Shown here piece after piece: positions 1 through 10,617 of a stretch of DNA of 64,000 bases (positions within the stretch are counted from its first letter, which is position 1; each line of letters begins with the position of its first letter). The DNA lies in contig NZ_AP022618.1 in NCBI RefSeq assembly GCF_010731615.1, positions 930,001 to 994,000 on the forward strand. Reading direction: 5' to 3'. The position numbers and the translations under genes are program-made. The notes under the pieces were generated by a model, which saw only the letters and a list, made by a program, of their open reading frames with translations, was not told the origin of the DNA and made no database searches. This stretch comes from Mycolicibacterium insubricum (GTDB lineage Bacteria; Actinomycetota; Actinomycetes; Mycobacteriales; Mycobacteriaceae).

Positions 1-754
1 CCTGGAACTGCCCGATCGGGCGGCCGAACTGCTCCCGGATCTTGGCGTAGGCCGACGCGGAGTCGGTCGACCAGCGGGCGACGCCGATCGCCTCGGCGGA
101 CAGCAGGGTCGACATCAGCGCCCGGGCATGGGTGCGTGACAGGTTGGTCAGCACTTTCTCGTCGCCGATCTCGACCGCGTTGGCCCGCACGTCGGCGATC
201 GGGCGCGCCGGGTCGATGCTGGTGCGTTCGACGATCTCCAGGTCGGCGGCGTCGAGCACCACCCATTCCTCGCCGCTGTCGATGGCCACCGGCAGCACCA
301 GCACCGCGGCCTGCCCGGCGGCCGGAACCGCGCGGACCTCCCCGCGGATCACCAGCGCGTCACCGGTGCGGGTGGCGGTCAGCCCGGAGTCGATGGCGTA
401 GGCGGCGATGGTCTCGCCGGCGGCCAGTTCGGTCAGCAGCGGGTAGCCGGGATCGTGGGCGGCGATCAGCGCGCTGGCGATCGCCGACGGGACGAACGGG
501 CCAGGCACCGCGCCGTAGCCGAACTCGGCCAACACGATGGCCAGCTCGACGATTCCGTAGCCGGCTCCGCCGACCTCCTCGGACAGGTGGATCCCGGTGA
601 GGCCCTGTTCGGCGGCTGCTCGCCAGTACGGTGGCGGGTTCTGCAGCGGCGTTTCCAGGGCTTCGTGCAGAACCTCGGAGGGGGCGATGCGAGCGACGAG
701 TGCGCGGACCGAATCGGCCAGGGCAAGGTGTTCTTCGGCGATCGCGATCGGCAT
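1..754 (-). CDS. Acyl-CoA dehydrogenase, N-terminal part (FadE6-like), cut by the window edge
   Basis: Flavin-dependent alpha,beta-dehydrogenation of an acyl-CoA. About 251 residues are visible, reading leftwards from an ATG at 754, with no stop before position 1. The start MPIAIAEEHLALADSVRAL and the following helical stretch (YWRAAAEQGLTGIHL, then SEEVGGAGYGIVELAIVLAE) are the acyl-CoA dehydrogenase N-terminal domain; the part near the edge (ALMSTLLSAEAIGVARWSTD, then YAKIREQFGRPIGQFQ) begins the C-terminal helical domain. The opening residues resemble M. tuberculosis FadE6 (Rv0271c), a long fused two-domain enzyme; the second half is not in the window, so this is an inference. FadE6 also lies upstream of ESX-3 in M. 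tuberculosis. The next gene is divergent. Confidence 0.85.
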   Translation of the reverse strand, partial: MPIAIAEEHLALADSVRALVARIAPSEVLHEALETPLQNPPPYWRAAAEQGLTGIHLSEEVGGAGYGIVELAIVLAEFGYGAVPGPFVPSAIASALIAAHDPGYPLLTELAAGETIAAYAIDSGLTATRTGDALVIRGEVRAVPAAGQAAVLVLPVAIDSGEEWVVLDAADLEIVERTSIDPARPIADVRANAVEIGDEKVLTNLSRTHARALMSTLLSAEAIGVARWSTDSASAYAKIREQFGRPIGQFQ

Positions 755-893
755 GGGGCACCCTTCTTCTACGTCGACCAACCGGTGGGTCTGAGCGTCT
801 GGTTCGGAGCCTACCCGGGTGGTTCTGCGGGCCGGGGCGAACTCGGCAACCCGCCGGGGAACCGCGGAGGGGTCGCAAGCGACAATTGCAGTG

Positions 894-1502
894 ATGATCG
901 ACGATCTGTGGCTGCGGTGGCTGGTCACCGCACTTTTCCTGGTCAGCGCGGCCGAATGCGGTATCGCGCTGGCCCGGGGCGAACACCGCCGCGCCGACCT
1001 GGTTGACCAGGGGCTGCACATCCTGATGGCGGTCGCGATGGTGGCGATGGCCTGGCCGGCCGGCGCCGCACTCCCGACCACCGCGCCGATGCTGATCTTC
1101 CTGGCCGCCGCGGTCTGGTTCGGACTCCGGACGCTGTCGGTGCGCGGCGGTCGGACCGTCAACGCGTATCACTGCGTGATGATGCTGGCGATGGTCTGGA
1201 TGTACGCCGTCATGGGCGGTGGGTTGACGCCGGTTCCGGCCGACGGCGGGACCTCGGCCGTCGGGCACGCCGCGCACCACGGCCACGCGGGTGCCGCCCC
1301 CGGAATGCACGCGCACACCCCACCGCTGATCACCGGAGTGAACTGGATCTTCACGGTTCTGTTCGCCGTCGCCGCGCTGTGGTGGCTCTACCGGCTGATC
1401 GTCTGTCGGCGATCCGGGGGCAGCGGGTGGGACGGTGCCGGTGACGCCGGCCAGGCGATGGCGGCCGCGGGCATGGCCGTCATGTTCGGGGTCATGCTGT
1501 GA
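894..1502 (+). CDS. DUF5134 integral membrane protein with a histidine-rich loop
   Basis: A protein of 202 residues with about six hydrophobic segments, for example LRWLVTALFLVSAAECGIAL at the N-terminus and WIFTVLFAVAALWWLYRLIV near residue 160. A loop at about residues 124-143 contains GHAAHHGHAGAAPGMHAH, which could bind a metal. The architecture matches actinobacterial DUF5134 proteins, whose function is not established. ATG 894 was chosen because the hydrophobic N-terminus follows directly; GTG 891 is equally possible. Its stop TGA overlaps the GTG of the PepSY gene (GTGA), so the two are probably translationally coupled and work together. A role in copper or iron handling is inference from the histidines and the neighbours. 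Confidence 0.75.
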   Translation: MIDDLWLRWLVTALFLVSAAECGIALARGEHRRADLVDQGLHILMAVAMVAMAWPAGAALPTTAPMLIFLAAAVWFGLRTLSVRGGRTVNAYHCVMMLAMVWMYAVMGGGLTPVPADGGTSAVGHAAHHGHAGAAPGMHAHTPPLITGVNWIFTVLFAVAALWWLYRLIVCRRSGGSGWDGAGDAGQAMAAAGMAVMFGVML

Positions 1503-3061
1503 CCTCTCCCGAGCGTCGCGCCGACGCGGCCGTGCTGCGGCGCATCTGGCGACTGCATTTCTGGGTCGGGTTGTTCGCCGCGCCGGTCCTGGTGACCCTC
1601 GCCTGTTCCGGGCTGGTCATTCTCTACAGCCAGCCGATCGACGATGCGCTCAACGGCAACCTGCTGCTGGTCGCCCAGGGTCCGGAGTCGGTGCCGCTGG
1701 ACGAACAGGTGACCACCGCCAAGCACCAGCTGGGCGCCGACTACGTCCTGGACGCCGTCGTCCCGCCGGCCGGGCCCGGCCGCTCCACCCGGGTCGACTT
1801 CCGCGCCCCGGACGCCGCCGAACACGGGGAGTCCGAGCTCACCCAGGTGTTCGTCGACCCGTACACCGGCAACTACCTGGGCCAGCGTGAATCCCTTTCC
1901 GGACTGGTCGGTTTCGCCAACCAGGTGCACCGGATGTTCGGCAACGACGGGCCCACGATTGCGCTGCCGTCGCTCGGGCACCTGATCAACCCGGCCGCCT
2001 ATCCGGACGCCACCATCGGGGTCGGCGTGGCCAACCTGTGGTTCGAACTGACCGCCGTGTGGATCCTGGTTCTGCTGCTCACCGGCATCTACCTGTGGTG
2101 GCCGCGCGCTATCGAGAGTGCCAAACCCCTGCTGAAGATCCGGTGGCGCCGCGGCGGCCGGATCCGGTGGCGTGACCTGCACGCCGGGACCGGCATCGTC
2201 ATCTCGGTCCTGCTGATCTGCTACATCCTGTCCGGGCTGACCTGGACCCGGTACTGGGGAGAGAACTGGCGGGCGGTGTCGGCCACCGTCGCTCCCTCGC
2301 TGAGTGTGTCCGCGCCGTCGACCCCGGCGACGTTGGGCGACTACGACCGCCTCGGCCGGCGCATCGCCTGGGCGGCCACCGACGACCCGATCTACGCCTC
2401 GCATCCCCGCGGGCCGTCCGCCGCCACCCTGTCGCTGGCCGATATCGACCGGATCGCCAAGGCCGAGAACATGGTTGCCGGCTATTCGATCATCCCGCCG
2501 GCGGACTCGGTGGTGGACGGGCAGATCGTGTACGGCAGCTACGCGGTGGTCAACCCCTGGCCGCAGCGGCTCTCCGAGCAGCGCACGCTCTACCTCGACC
2601 GGTTCAGCGGAGCCACCATCGCCAACGCCACCGCCGCGCAGGACGGTGCACTGTCGCGCCTGACCAGCCTCGGCATCGACATGCACATGGGGCACCAGCT
2701 CGGTCTGTTCACCCGGATCACCGCCACCCTGGCATGTCTGGGGGTGCTGACCATGGTGGCCACCGGGTTTCTGATGTGGTGGAAGCGACGGCCGGCCGGC
2801 CGCACCGGGCTACCCGGCCCGGCCGGGGACCGGACCCGCGCCGACACCCCCACTCGCACCGTCGTCGGCCTGGCGATCGCGGCGTTGGTGCTGAGTGTGC
2901 TGTTCCCGGCGTTCGGGGTGTCACTGCTGCTGGTCGTCGCCGTCGAGCGGGTGCTGGAGCTGCGGCGCCGTGCCGACCGCAATGGTGCGGCAGAGGCATT
3001 CGGCGAGCATCTGATTGACGAGGACGGCGACGTCGCACTGGGCACCGAGGGCGGGGGCTAG
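1499..3061 (+). CDS. PepSY-associated transmembrane (PepSY-TM) protein
   Basis: A protein of 520 residues. It opens with [20 protein letters not shown], the hallmark first segment of PepSY-TM proteins. Further membrane segments are at about 180-200 ([20 protein letters not shown]), 230-250 ([20 protein letters not shown]), 405-425 and 450-470, with large extracytoplasmic loops carrying PepSY-like regions ([17 protein letters not shown]). Conserved histidines precede several segments ([21 protein letters not shown]). Some family members, such as FoxB and PiuB types, are linked to ferrisiderophore uptake or reduction at the membrane. That role here is inferred from the adjacent isonitrile lipopeptide operon. 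The GTG start overlaps the preceding stop. Its TAG shares four bases (CTAG) with the stop of the convergent MmpL gene. Confidence 0.88.
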   Translation: MTSPERRADAAVLRRIWRLHFWVGLFAAPVLVTLACSGLVILYSQPIDDALNGNLLLVAQGPESVPLDEQVTTAKHQLGADYVLDAVVPPAGPGRSTRVDFRAPDAAEHGESELTQVFVDPYTGNYLGQRESLSGLVGFANQVHRMFGNDGPTIALPSLGHLINPAAYPDATIGVGVANLWFELTAVWILVLLLTGIYLWWPRAIESAKPLLKIRWRRGGRIRWRDLHAGTGIVISVLLICYILSGLTWTRYWGENWRAVSATVAPSLSVSAPSTPATLGDYDRLGRRIAWAATDDPIYASHPRGPSAATLSLADIDRIAKAENMVAGYSIIPPADSVVDGQIVYGSYAVVNPWPQRLSEQRTLYLDRFSGATIANATAAQDGALSRLTSLGIDMHMGHQLGLFTRITATLACLGVLTMVATGFLMWWKRRPAGRTGLPGPAGDRTRADTPTRTVVGLAIAALVLSVLFPAFGVSLLLVVAVERVLELRRRADRNGAAEAFGEHLIDEDGDVALGTEGGG

Positions 3062-5922
3062 CCTGCCCGGGTGCTGTTGAGCGGCTGCGGCCAGGGCGAC
3101 GGCGCGGGACGGGTCCGGACCATCTGCGGCCACCAGAACCAACGGCCCAGCAGCACGGCGACCGCCGGTGTCATGAAGGACCGGATCACCAGGGTGTCGA
3201 ATAGCAGTCCGAGCCCGATGGTGGTGCCGATCTGCGCCACCACGACGAGTTCGCTGACAGCCATGGACATCATGGTGAACGCGAACACCAAACCCGCGGA
3301 CGTCACCACCGATCCGGTACCGCCCATCGCCCGGATGATGCCGGTCCTGCACCCGGCGTGGATCTCCTCCTTGAACCGTGCGACCAGCAGCAGGTTGTAG
3401 TCGGCGCCGACGGCCAGCAGGACGATCAACGCCATGGCCATCACCATGAAATGCAGGTCCAGGCCGATGATGTGTTGCCACAACAACATCGACAGCCCGA
3501 ACGACGCGCCGAGCGACACCACGACGGTACCCACGATCACCCCGGCGGCGACCAGGCTGCGGGTGACGATCAGCATGACGACGAAGATGAGGCACATCGC
3601 CGAGATGCCGGCCACCCAGAGGTCGTAGTTGTTTCCGTCTTTCATGTCCTTGAACACCGACGTGGTACCGGCGACGCGGACCGTCGACCCTTCCAGCGGT
3701 GTGCCTTTCACGGCCTCCCTGGCCGCCAGTTTGATGCCGTCGATGCGGGTGATGCCCTCCGGGGTGAGGGGGTCGCCGTCGTGGGTGATGATGAACCTGA
3801 CGGCGTGTCCGTCCGGGGACACGAAATTCTTCATGCCCTTGGTGAAGTCCGGATTCTCGAAGGTCTCCGGGGGCAGGTAGAAGGTGTCGTCGTTGCGGGC
3901 ATCGTTGAAGGCCCGTCCCATCGCGGTCTGGCCGCGCTGCATGGCGCTGGTCTGCTCCAGCAGTCCCCCTTGTACCGAGGTGACTTGTGCGAGAGACTCT
4001 TTCGTGTTGCGCAGCGTCGTGATCTGGGCTGGGATCTGCGCCAGCAGCTGCGGCATCAGGGTGTCGATGCGGTCCAGGTCGACGACGAGCGCATCCAGGT
4101 CGGCGGTCGCGACGTCGGCGCCGTCGAGGGCATCGAAAATCGATCGCACGGACCAGCAGAGGCCGATGTCGAAGCAGTGCGGTTCCCAGTACAGGTAGCT
4201 GCGCAACGGGTACAGAAAGTCGTCGAAATCACCGATACTATCCCGTAATTGGCCGACGTCCTCGACGGTCTGATGCATCTTCGCCACCATGGTGTGGGTC
4301 GTGGCAGCCATATCGGTCAGCAGCGTCTGCATCCGCGTCAGGGTGTCGATCGTGGCCGCGATGTCGGCGGTCTGCTGGCGTCCGCCGCGGATCCGGTCCC
4401 ACAGATACTCCTCGTTGAGGTTCTGCACTGCGCCCTGCATGCTCAGCTGGGCGGGAAGCGTACTGAACTTCGTCGGTGTGCCGTCTGGCCGGGTGATCGC
4501 CTGGACGCGGCTGATACCCGGCATTGCGACCACCGCCCTGGCGATCCGGTCGAGCACCAGGAAGTCCGCGGGGTTGCGGACGTCGCGGTCCGTTTCGATG
4601 AGCAGGAACTCCTGGTTCATCCGCGCGGTGGAGAAGTGCCGTTCGGCGGCGGCATCGCCGGCCATCGCCGGCAGCGAACCGGGCAGGTAGTTGCGTTCGT
4701 TGTAGTTGGTGCGGTAACCCAGCAGGGTCACCAGCCCGATCAGCGACAACGCGGCGGCGCCCAGCAGTACCGGTGCGGGCCAACGCGCGATCAGCGCACC
4801 GACCCGGCGCCACTCCCGGATCCGCACGGCCCGTTTGGGTTCCAGACGACCGAACCGCGACGCCACCGCGACGACCGCGGGGCCGAGGGTGACGGCCGCC
4901 GACACCGCGACGACCATCCCCACGGCGAGCGGGATACCGAGGGTCTGGAAGTAGGGCAGCCGGGTGAAATGCAGGCACAGCGTTGCCCCGGCGATCGTGG
5001 AACCCGAAGCGACAATGACATGCGCGGTGCCGTGAAACATCGTGTAGTAGGCGGCTTCCGGGTCCTCCCCGTTGGTCCGGGCCTCCTGATAGCGGCCGAT
5101 CAGGAAGATCGCGTAGTCGGTGGCCGCGGCGATCGTCAAGGTGACCAGCAGGTTGGTGACGAACGTGGTCAGACCTATCACCTGGTGGTAGGCCAGCAGT
5201 GCCACCGTTCCCCTGGACGCCAGCAGCCCGAGCAGCACCATTGCCAGCACGATCAGCACCGTGCCGATGGCCCGGTAGACCAGCGCCAGCATCGCGGTGA
5301 TGACCACGAAGGTGAGCAGCGTGATGACGATTGCGCTGCGATCACCGGCCTGCTGCTCGTCGGAGGCCAGCGCCGACGGGCCGGTCACGTAGATCCGTAC
5401 CCCCGGTGGGGCGGTGGTCTGCGATACCACCCGCTGGACCGCCTGCACCGACTCGTTGGCCAGGGATTCCCCCTGGTTACCGGCCAGGTAGACCTGCACG
5501 TAGGTGGCCATCCCATCGTTGCTCTGCACGCCGGCGGCGGTCAGCGGGTCACTCCAGAGGTCCTGGACGAACTCGACGTGGGTGTGGTCCTCGCGCAGCC
5601 GGTGAACCAGCCGGTCGTAGGCATGATGGGCGTCGGCGTCCAGCGGATTTTCACCCTCGACCACGATCATCACCGAACTGTCCGAGTGGAATTCGCCGAA
5701 CACCTCGCCGATGCGTTTCATCGCGGTGACCGATGGCGCATACCCGGGGCTCATCGACACCGCTCGCATCTTCCCGACCACCTCCAGCGGTGGGATCGCG
5801 GTGTTCAGCAGGGCGACGACGGCAACCCACCCGATGATGATGGGAACGGCGAGACGCCGGATTCGGTTCGCCGGGCCTATCGGTCTCGGCCTCCGGTGAA
5901 CCGGTCGAACAGTGCCACCCAC
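3058..5922 (-). CDS. MmpL-family RND transporter of the isonitrile lipopeptide operon
   Basis: A full-length MmpL (about 954 residues): one TM helix, a large extracytoplasmic domain, five TM helices, then the same plan again. The proton-relay Asp-Tyr pairs in the helix-4 and helix-10 equivalents are visible ([16 protein letters not shown] and [18 protein letters not shown]). The first helix is [18 protein letters not shown]. The start is uncertain: GTG 5922 is the only standard start codon shortly before the first helix in this frame, and it overlaps the upstream HMA gene by 46 bases. No mmpS accompanies it. As the last gene of the operon it is the natural candidate to export the lipopeptide or a precursor. 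M. tuberculosis does not have an mmpL at this place as far as I recall. Confidence 0.9.
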   Translation of the reverse strand: MGGTVRPVHRRPRPIGPANRIRRLAVPIIIGWVAVVALLNTAIPPLEVVGKMRAVSMSPGYAPSVTAMKRIGEVFGEFHSDSSVMIVVEGENPLDADAHHAYDRLVHRLREDHTHVEFVQDLWSDPLTAAGVQSNDGMATYVQVYLAGNQGESLANESVQAVQRVVSQTTAPPGVRIYVTGPSALASDEQQAGDRSAIVITLLTFVVITAMLALVYRAIGTVLIVLAMVLLGLLASRGTVALLAYHQVIGLTTFVTNLLVTLTIAAATDYAIFLIGRYQEARTNGEDPEAAYYTMFHGTAHVIVASGSTIAGATLCLHFTRLPYFQTLGIPLAVGMVVAVSAAVTLGPAVVAVASRFGRLEPKRAVRIREWRRVGALIARWPAPVLLGAAALSLIGLVTLLGYRTNYNERNYLPGSLPAMAGDAAAERHFSTARMNQEFLLIETDRDVRNPADFLVLDRIARAVVAMPGISRVQAITRPDGTPTKFSTLPAQLSMQGAVQNLNEEYLWDRIRGGRQQTADIAATIDTLTRMQTLLTDMAATTHTMVAKMHQTVEDVGQLRDSIGDFDDFLYPLRSYLYWEPHCFDIGLCWSVRSIFDALDGADVATADLDALVVDLDRIDTLMPQLLAQIPAQITTLRNTKESLAQVTSVQGGLLEQTSAMQRGQTAMGRAFNDARNDDTFYLPPETFENPDFTKGMKNFVSPDGHAVRFIITHDGDPLTPEGITRIDGIKLAAREAVKGTPLEGSTVRVAGTTSVFKDMKDGNNYDLWVAGISAMCLIFVVMLIVTRSLVAAGVIVGTVVVSLGASFGLSMLLWQHIIGLDLHFMVMAMALIVLLAVGADYNLLLVARFKEEIHAGCRTGIIRAMGGTGSVVTSAGLVFAFTMMSMAVSELVVVAQIGTTIGLGLLFDTLVIRSFMTPAVAVLLGRWFWWPQMVRTRPAPSPWPQPLNSTRAG

Positions 5923-6212
5923 CAGCCTCGCTTGCGGTTGGGGTCCGGCTGCGACAGCAGGAGTCCCGGTTCCCGCTCCACGGCCGCATAGCCGGCACGC
6001 TGCACCGCGTCGCACAGCTGCTCGACGGTGACCCCGGGTGCCGCATCGACGGTGGCGATCTTGGTGGCGATCTTGACCGAGGCCTGCACGCCGTCGAGCC
6101 TGTTCAGGAACTTCTCGACGCGTCGGGCGCACATCATGCACGTCATCCCGGTCACCTCGAGTTCGATGCGTCGGGCGGCCACCTCGTCGTGCTGTGCTGC
6201 CAGATCCGTCAC
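5877..6212 (-). CDS. Heavy-metal-associated (HMA) domain protein
   Basis: A small protein of 111 residues with one HMA ferredoxin-like domain at about residues 15-85. The metal-binding motif [15 protein letters not shown] has Cys25 and Cys28; [13 protein letters not shown] is the typical last helix. HMA domains bind soft metals, chiefly Cu(I), and pass them to ATPases or regulators. A positively charged tail (about 91-111) has no membrane segment. The start GTG 6212 overlaps the nrp stop (GTGA), so the protein is coupled to the peptide synthetase. In M. tuberculosis the HMA-containing ATPase CtpB (Rv0103c) lies close to nrp; here only a free-standing domain resembling the start of such an ATPase is found. 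A longer start at 6278 would overlap nrp by 70 bases and is less likely. Confidence 0.85.
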   Translation of the reverse strand: MTDLAAQHDEVAARRIELEVTGMTCMMCARRVEKFLNRLDGVQASVKIATKIATVDAAPGVTVEQLCDAVQRAGYAAVEREPGLLLSQPDPNRKRGWWVALFDRFTGGRDR

Positions 6213-9200
6213 GGCGTGATCCCTTCTCGATACGCCCCGCGGGGCCCGTCGAATATCAGTCGTGATGTTGTGGCGCAAAGTTCCCGGAGGTCTGCCGGTG
6301 GTGCGTCGAGCTGTGTCACCGACCGAACGTCGAGATCGATGGACGGAGACTCCGCGAGGAACTCGCCGTAGTCGCGCCCGTCCAGCCGTGTCCCCAGGGA
6401 CAACCAGGCGTCGATGATCGACCAGCGTCCGGGATTCGCCCGGGCCCAGCCGCTGTCATCAAGCCGCCGTTTCCAGTCCGCCACGTCGAGCTCATCGGGC
6501 GCGAAGTCGGCCAGGAACACCGAATAGTCGACGACCGTCCCGCGCAGCGCGGTGATGTCCCGGCCCAAGCGGCGCGGCCCGCCGGGACGGGGCAACCGGC
6601 GCAGGATCGACTGTGCCGCAGCGCGGCCCGTGGTCACCTCTTCGCGCACGACCAGCCGCGGGCGGACGCCCAGCGCGGCGCACGCGTCGACCATCGAGAC
6701 CAGGATGTCGCTGGAATCGACCAGCTGATCGGGCTCACCGAGGATTCGCGGCAGCCGCACCATGGTGAAGTCCAAGTCATCGGGGGCGCCGGCCACGACG
6801 ACCTCGGCCAGCGCCTTGACCGCCGCGTACGGGTAGGGAGCCCGGCGGGGATCGACGACGTGGCGCGCCCCGATCTGATCGACGACGACCGAGGTGGACA
6901 GGTGCACCAGGCTGACCGCGCGACGCAGGCAGGCGTCGATGGTGACCGGAACGATGTCGAGGTTCGCCGGTCGCAGATCCGCGTAGGGCACCAGCATGTT
7001 CGCGCTGCCGATGCAGTTCACCAGCGTCGTCGCACCGGTATCGCACAGCAGCGCGTCGACCTCCGCGGGGCCGAACCCGTCGGGCATCCGCTCCAGGCGG
7101 ACCCCGGGCATCCCCGCCAACGACTCCCACGGGTCCCCGTCGGGCAGCGCCGAACGCATCGCCAACACCACATCGGGCAGCGGGGTGCCGGCGCGGCGTG
7201 CGGCCAGCACAGCCTCGGCGAAGCCGCGACCGAGAATCCCGGATGCGCCCAGCACAACGACGGTGTCGGTGCGGTTGGCCACCGGTTCACCCGCGGGACG
7301 ACGGGTCCGGCGGCTTTCCCAGACCGACATGTCGCGGTCGATCTCGGCGACGGTCGCCGGATCCGGCTCGGCGGGGATCCGGGGTGCGGCCGCCGCGAGT
7401 TCGGCGGCGGTGTCGGCGCTGATGAGATCGAAAATCGAAAGCTGCCAACCGAGGAGCCGGCGGGTCGGCGGCAGGATCTTGATCAGATCTAGTGAACCGA
7501 TGCCCTCCTCGAGTAGTGAGGATCCGGTGCCGATGGGCCGGCCGAGGGCACCGCTCCACAGCGCGGCAAGCGCCACCGCGCGACCGCCGGCCACCGGATC
7601 GTGCTCGGTGCATCCGGGAGGCTGCGGCAGCGCGGTGCGGTCCACCTTGCCGCTCGGCTTGCGTGGAATGCCCGGCACTCCGACGACGAAGAACGACGCC
7701 ACGCCCGAGGAGGCGAGGATCCCGCGGATCCGCGCCGCGACAGGGGGATCGTCGTCGCCGCCGTGTGTCCGCGGCGTACAGAACCAAACGCCCAGCGCGC
7801 CGTCGGAGACTTCGACGGCCAGATCGACGATGGCGGTATCGGCGCCGATCCGGGTGCCGATGGCGGCCGTGTCGACCCGCCGTCCGGAGATCTTCACCAG
7901 GGCGTCACGGCGCCCGGCGAACACCGGGTGACCGTTGACGATTCGCACCCGGTCTCCGGTGGCGAACACCGGCCGGGACATCCCGTCGGGCCCCACGACG
8001 GTGCCGAACGAAACCGACGGCCGTCCCAGATACCCGGCCGCGACGGGGTCGCCGACCACCACGATTTCGCCGAATGCGACGAACACCGTGTCGGGAAGCA
8101 GCGGCCGCCCCACCCGGGACCGCGTCGTCGGTTCGCCCGCGGCGCCGTCGCCGGCCAGTGGGAGCAGACTGACGATCACCGTGGTCTCGGTGGGCCCGTA
8201 CGTGGAGATCAGCGAGACACCCCGGGTGGCCGGTGATTCGACCCAGCGGTCGACGGCGGTGCCGCGCACCGGTTCCCCGCCGATGATGACCTGGCGTAGC
8301 CGCGAACCGCCGATCGCCGCGATCGCGTCGGGGTCCTCGCAGAGCAAGTGCCACAGCGCCGTGGGTAGATCCAGCACGGTCGCCCCGCTGCTCACCACGT
8401 CGCGGGTCAGAGCCGGGAGATCGCCGGTCCGGGTGGCGGCGGAACGGATCAGTGCCGCCCCGCCGCGTACCGCGCCGAAGATCTCCTCGACGCTGATATC
8501 GGAGGTCAGTGGCGCGCACTGCAGCACGGTGTCCGTCGGCCCCCAGCCGTACGACTGTGCGATACCGGCGCAGAACGCGGCAAGCGAACGGTGTTTCACC
8601 TCGACGAGTTTGGCTTCGCCGGTCGTCCCCGAAGTCGGCATCAGGTACGCGGTGCGCTCTCCCAGGTCCGGGTCGGCGGCGACGATCTCCAGCCGAGCGT
8701 CGATGCGTACCCGAGTGGTGGCGTCGACCTCGGTGCCCAGCCGGACCGCCGCGGGGTCGATGATCCGTACTCCGATCCCGGTTTCGGCGATCCGGGCGGC
8801 ACGCTCCTCGGCCTGCCGTGCGGAGTCGCAGGGGCAGTACGGGCAGCCGGAGAGATGGCCGGCCAGCACCAGGTCGACGGTCCGGTCGGTGCCGTCGTCG
8901 GTGACCACCAGCACCTCACCGGGCACGGCCTGGTTCTCTTCCAGCCAGGCCAGCCAGGGAAGCAGATGCGGGCGGCGGGTGAGCCCGTCGGGTCCGGAGG
9001 TGAACCAAGCCGGCCCGCCGCGGTGTTCAGGCGCGGCGTCGGCGCCCGGGGCGAGTGTGCCGCCGGTGGTGAGAACCTGCCATTTGCCGACGGTCATTGC
9101 AACGGGCCTGTCCCAGTTCGCGGCAAAGGATTTCAGTACCGTGGCGATCTGCTCGGCGATCCCGGAAATCGCCGCTTCGGTGGGTAGATCCGCCCGGTCC

Positions 9201-10387
9201 CAAATCGCGATCTGCAGTCGGTGCGCTGCCTCGTCGGCGATCGCGGCAACAGTCCTGCCCTCGATCGGACCGATGTCGGTGGTCAGCGGCGGTTCGGCCA
9301 GAAACGGCCGCAGCGACGGTGCGCACGGCTGCGGCAGATAGTTCAGGGTCAGCGCGTCGACTCCGGTCGCGCGGTTGATAGCCAGATACATCCGGCGGTA
9401 CCGCTCTTCGCGCAACCACCGGCGGCGCAGCGCCTTGACGTAGCCGCGATCCATCGACCGCACCAGATCGCCGACGGAGGCAAACGGGGCGAACCGGACC
9501 TGCTGGGGCACCGAATTGACCAGGCAGGAGGCGACATCGAGGTCGGGCTCGCCGAATCTGTTGTCGATGGCGTGCACCAGCAGTGCATCGGTGCCGCCCC
9601 GCTCGCCCGCATCCACGGCCGTCGCCGCGGCGGCCACCAGGACATTGAGGGGAACCCGCTGTGCCTGGCACGCCGCCAAGAGCGCGGCGTAGTCGGCGCC
9701 CTCGATGACGACCGATTCGGTCGGTACGCCGCGCGCGGCATGCCCGGGCGTGCGGGAGTCGGCGCGTCGATGGTTCTCGGTGTCGTCGCGCAGTTCGACT
9801 GTGGTGGCGGCGGTCAGGCGCTGCAGCGCGTCGTCGATCAGCGCCGCCTCCCGCCGGTGTGCCTGTTCCAGGCTCCGTAAACCCTCTGCGCTGGAGATGA
9901 ATTCGGCGTCTCCGGAAAGGTATCCACCGAGCTGGCCCTCGATGATCGCGGTGCCGCCGCCGTCGAGCAGGAGATGGTGACAGTAGGCGTCCAGGCCGCA
10001 CACCGCCCCGTCGTCGTCGGTCCGCACGATGTAGCGCACCAGGGGTACACCGAGCAGGCCCGGTGCCCAGGTGGCCTTCAGCTGTGCAGCGGTATCGGTC
10101 GCGTCATCGGTGCACACCCGGACCAGTTCGTCGACCCGCAGCCTCGGTGCCAGTGCCGGGTAGCCGTCCTCGCTGCCGGGCTCCAGCACGCACAGGTGCA
10201 CCGGGTTGGCCCGGATGGTCGCGTCCAGCGCGGACAGCAGCTCCGGAAGCCCCAGCGGCTGGAACCGGTAGCGCCGGCCGATGAGGTACAGGGCCGGATC
10301 GCCGTCCTGCACGACGCCGTTGTAGATATTGCGCTGTGACCGGCTCAGTGGAACGCGAATCGACGGTCCGGTGCCGGTCGTGGTCAC
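6209..10387 (-). CDS. nrp: Single-module nonribosomal peptide synthetase (C-A-T-R)
   Basis: A protein of 1392 residues. The condensation domain (about 10-430) has the HHxxxDG motif as HHLLLDG (His137, His138, Asp142). The adenylation domain (about 440-890) has [23 protein letters not shown] and ATGDRVRI. The thiolation domain has Ser965 in [14 protein letters not shown] terminal NAD(P)-dependent reductase domain starts at about 1040 with [13 protein letters not shown]. The enzyme is expected to acylate the amino groups of a loaded amino acid with beta-isonitrile fatty acids and release the product reductively. It is about half the length of M. tuberculosis Nrp (Rv0101, about 2500 residues) and has one module, like ScoA of Streptomyces. 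Start GTG 10387 overlaps the carrier-protein stop (GTGA) and follows GGAGGGG. The amino acid selected cannot be read reliably here. Confidence 0.95.
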   Translation of the reverse strand: MTTTGTGPSIRVPLSRSQRNIYNGVVQDGDPALYLIGRRYRFQPLGLPELLSALDATIRANPVHLCVLEPGSEDGYPALAPRLRVDELVRVCTDDATDTAAQLKATWAPGLLGVPLVRYIVRTDDDGAVCGLDAYCHHLLLDGGGTAIIEGQLGGYLSGDAEFISSAEGLRSLEQAHRREAALIDDALQRLTAATTVELRDDTENHRRADSRTPGHAARGVPTESVVIEGADYAALLAACQAQRVPLNVLVAAAATAVDAGERGGTDALLVHAIDNRFGEPDLDVASCLVNSVPQQVRFAPFASVGDLVRSMDRGYVKALRRRWLREERYRRMYLAINRATGVDALTLNYLPQPCAPSLRPFLAEPPLTTDIGPIEGRTVAAIADEAAHRLQIAIWDRADLPTEAAISGIAEQIATVLKSFAANWDRPVAMTVGKWQVLTTGGTLAPGADAAPEHRGGPAWFTSGPDGLTRRPHLLPWLAWLEENQAVPGEVLVVTDDGTDRTVDLVLAGHLSGCPYCPCDSARQAEERAARIAETGIGVRIIDPAAVRLGTEVDATTRVRIDARLEIVAADPDLGERTAYLMPTSGTTGEAKLVEVKHRSLAAFCAGIAQSYGWGPTDTVLQCAPLTSDISVEEIFGAVRGGAALIRSAATRTGDLPALTRDVVSSGATVLDLPTALWHLLCEDPDAIAAIGGSRLRQVIIGGEPVRGTAVDRWVESPATRGVSLISTYGPTETTVIVSLLPLAGDGAAGEPTTRSRVGRPLLPDTVFVAFGEIVVVGDPVAAGYLGRPSVSFGTVVGPDGMSRPVFATGDRVRIVNGHPVFAGRRDALVKISGRRVDTAAIGTRIGADTAIVDLAVEVSDGALGVWFCTPRTHGGDDDPPVAARIRGILASSGVASFFVVGVPGIPRKPSGKVDRTALPQPPGCTEHDPVAGGRAVALAALWSGALGRPIGTGSSLLEEGIGSLDLIKILPPTRRLLGWQLSIFDLISADTAAELAAAAPRIPAEPDPATVAEIDRDMSVWESRRTRRPAGEPVANRTDTVVVLGASGILGRGFAEAVLAARRAGTPLPDVVLAMRSALPDGDPWESLAGMPGVRLERMPDGFGPAEVDALLCDTGATTLVNCIGSANMLVPYADLRPANLDIVPVTIDACLRRAVSLVHLSTSVVVDQIGARHVVDPRRAPYPYAAVKALAEVVVAGAPDDLDFTMVRLPRILGEPDQLVDSSDILVSMVDACAALGVRPRLVVREEVTTGRAAAQSILRRLPRPGGPRRLGRDITALRGTVVDYSVFLADFAPDELDVADWKRRLDDSGWARANPGRWSIIDAWLSLGTRLDGRDYGEFLAESPSIDLDVRSVTQLDAPPADLRELCATTSRLIFDGPRGAYREGITP

Positions 10388-10617
10388 CGCCCCTCCAACT
10401 CGCGAATCCACCCGGCGACTGACAGGTTCTCGGAGAGGCGTTGCGGGAGGTCGGAGGCACGGTCCACGTCGAGCTGCTTCATCAGCAGCACAAAGCGAAC
10501 CGAATCCAACCCGAGATCACGAAGATCGGTCTCGTCCCCCGAGATGAAGTCCGAGTCGTCGACGTAGAGCACATCGGAGAGGGCGGCCAGAATCCGCTCG
10601 CGCACTGCGTCAGCCAC
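10384..10617 (-). CDS. Acyl carrier protein of the isonitrile lipopeptide pathway (Rv0100-like)
   Basis: A carrier of 77 residues. The phosphopantetheine attachment site is Ser39 in DLRDLGLDSVRFVLLM, the standard D-S motif followed by helix II. It corresponds in size and position to Rv0100 of M. tuberculosis and ScoB/MmaB of the isonitrile lipopeptide pathways. It would hold the fatty acyl chain loaded by the FadD10-like ligase while glycine is added and converted to the isonitrile. It overlaps the end of the ligase gene by eight bases and the nrp start by four, so expression of all three should be coupled. Confidence 0.93.
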   Translation of the reverse strand: MADAVRERILAALSDVLYVDDSDFISGDETDLRDLGLDSVRFVLLMKQLDVDRASDLPQRLSENLSVAGWIRELEGR

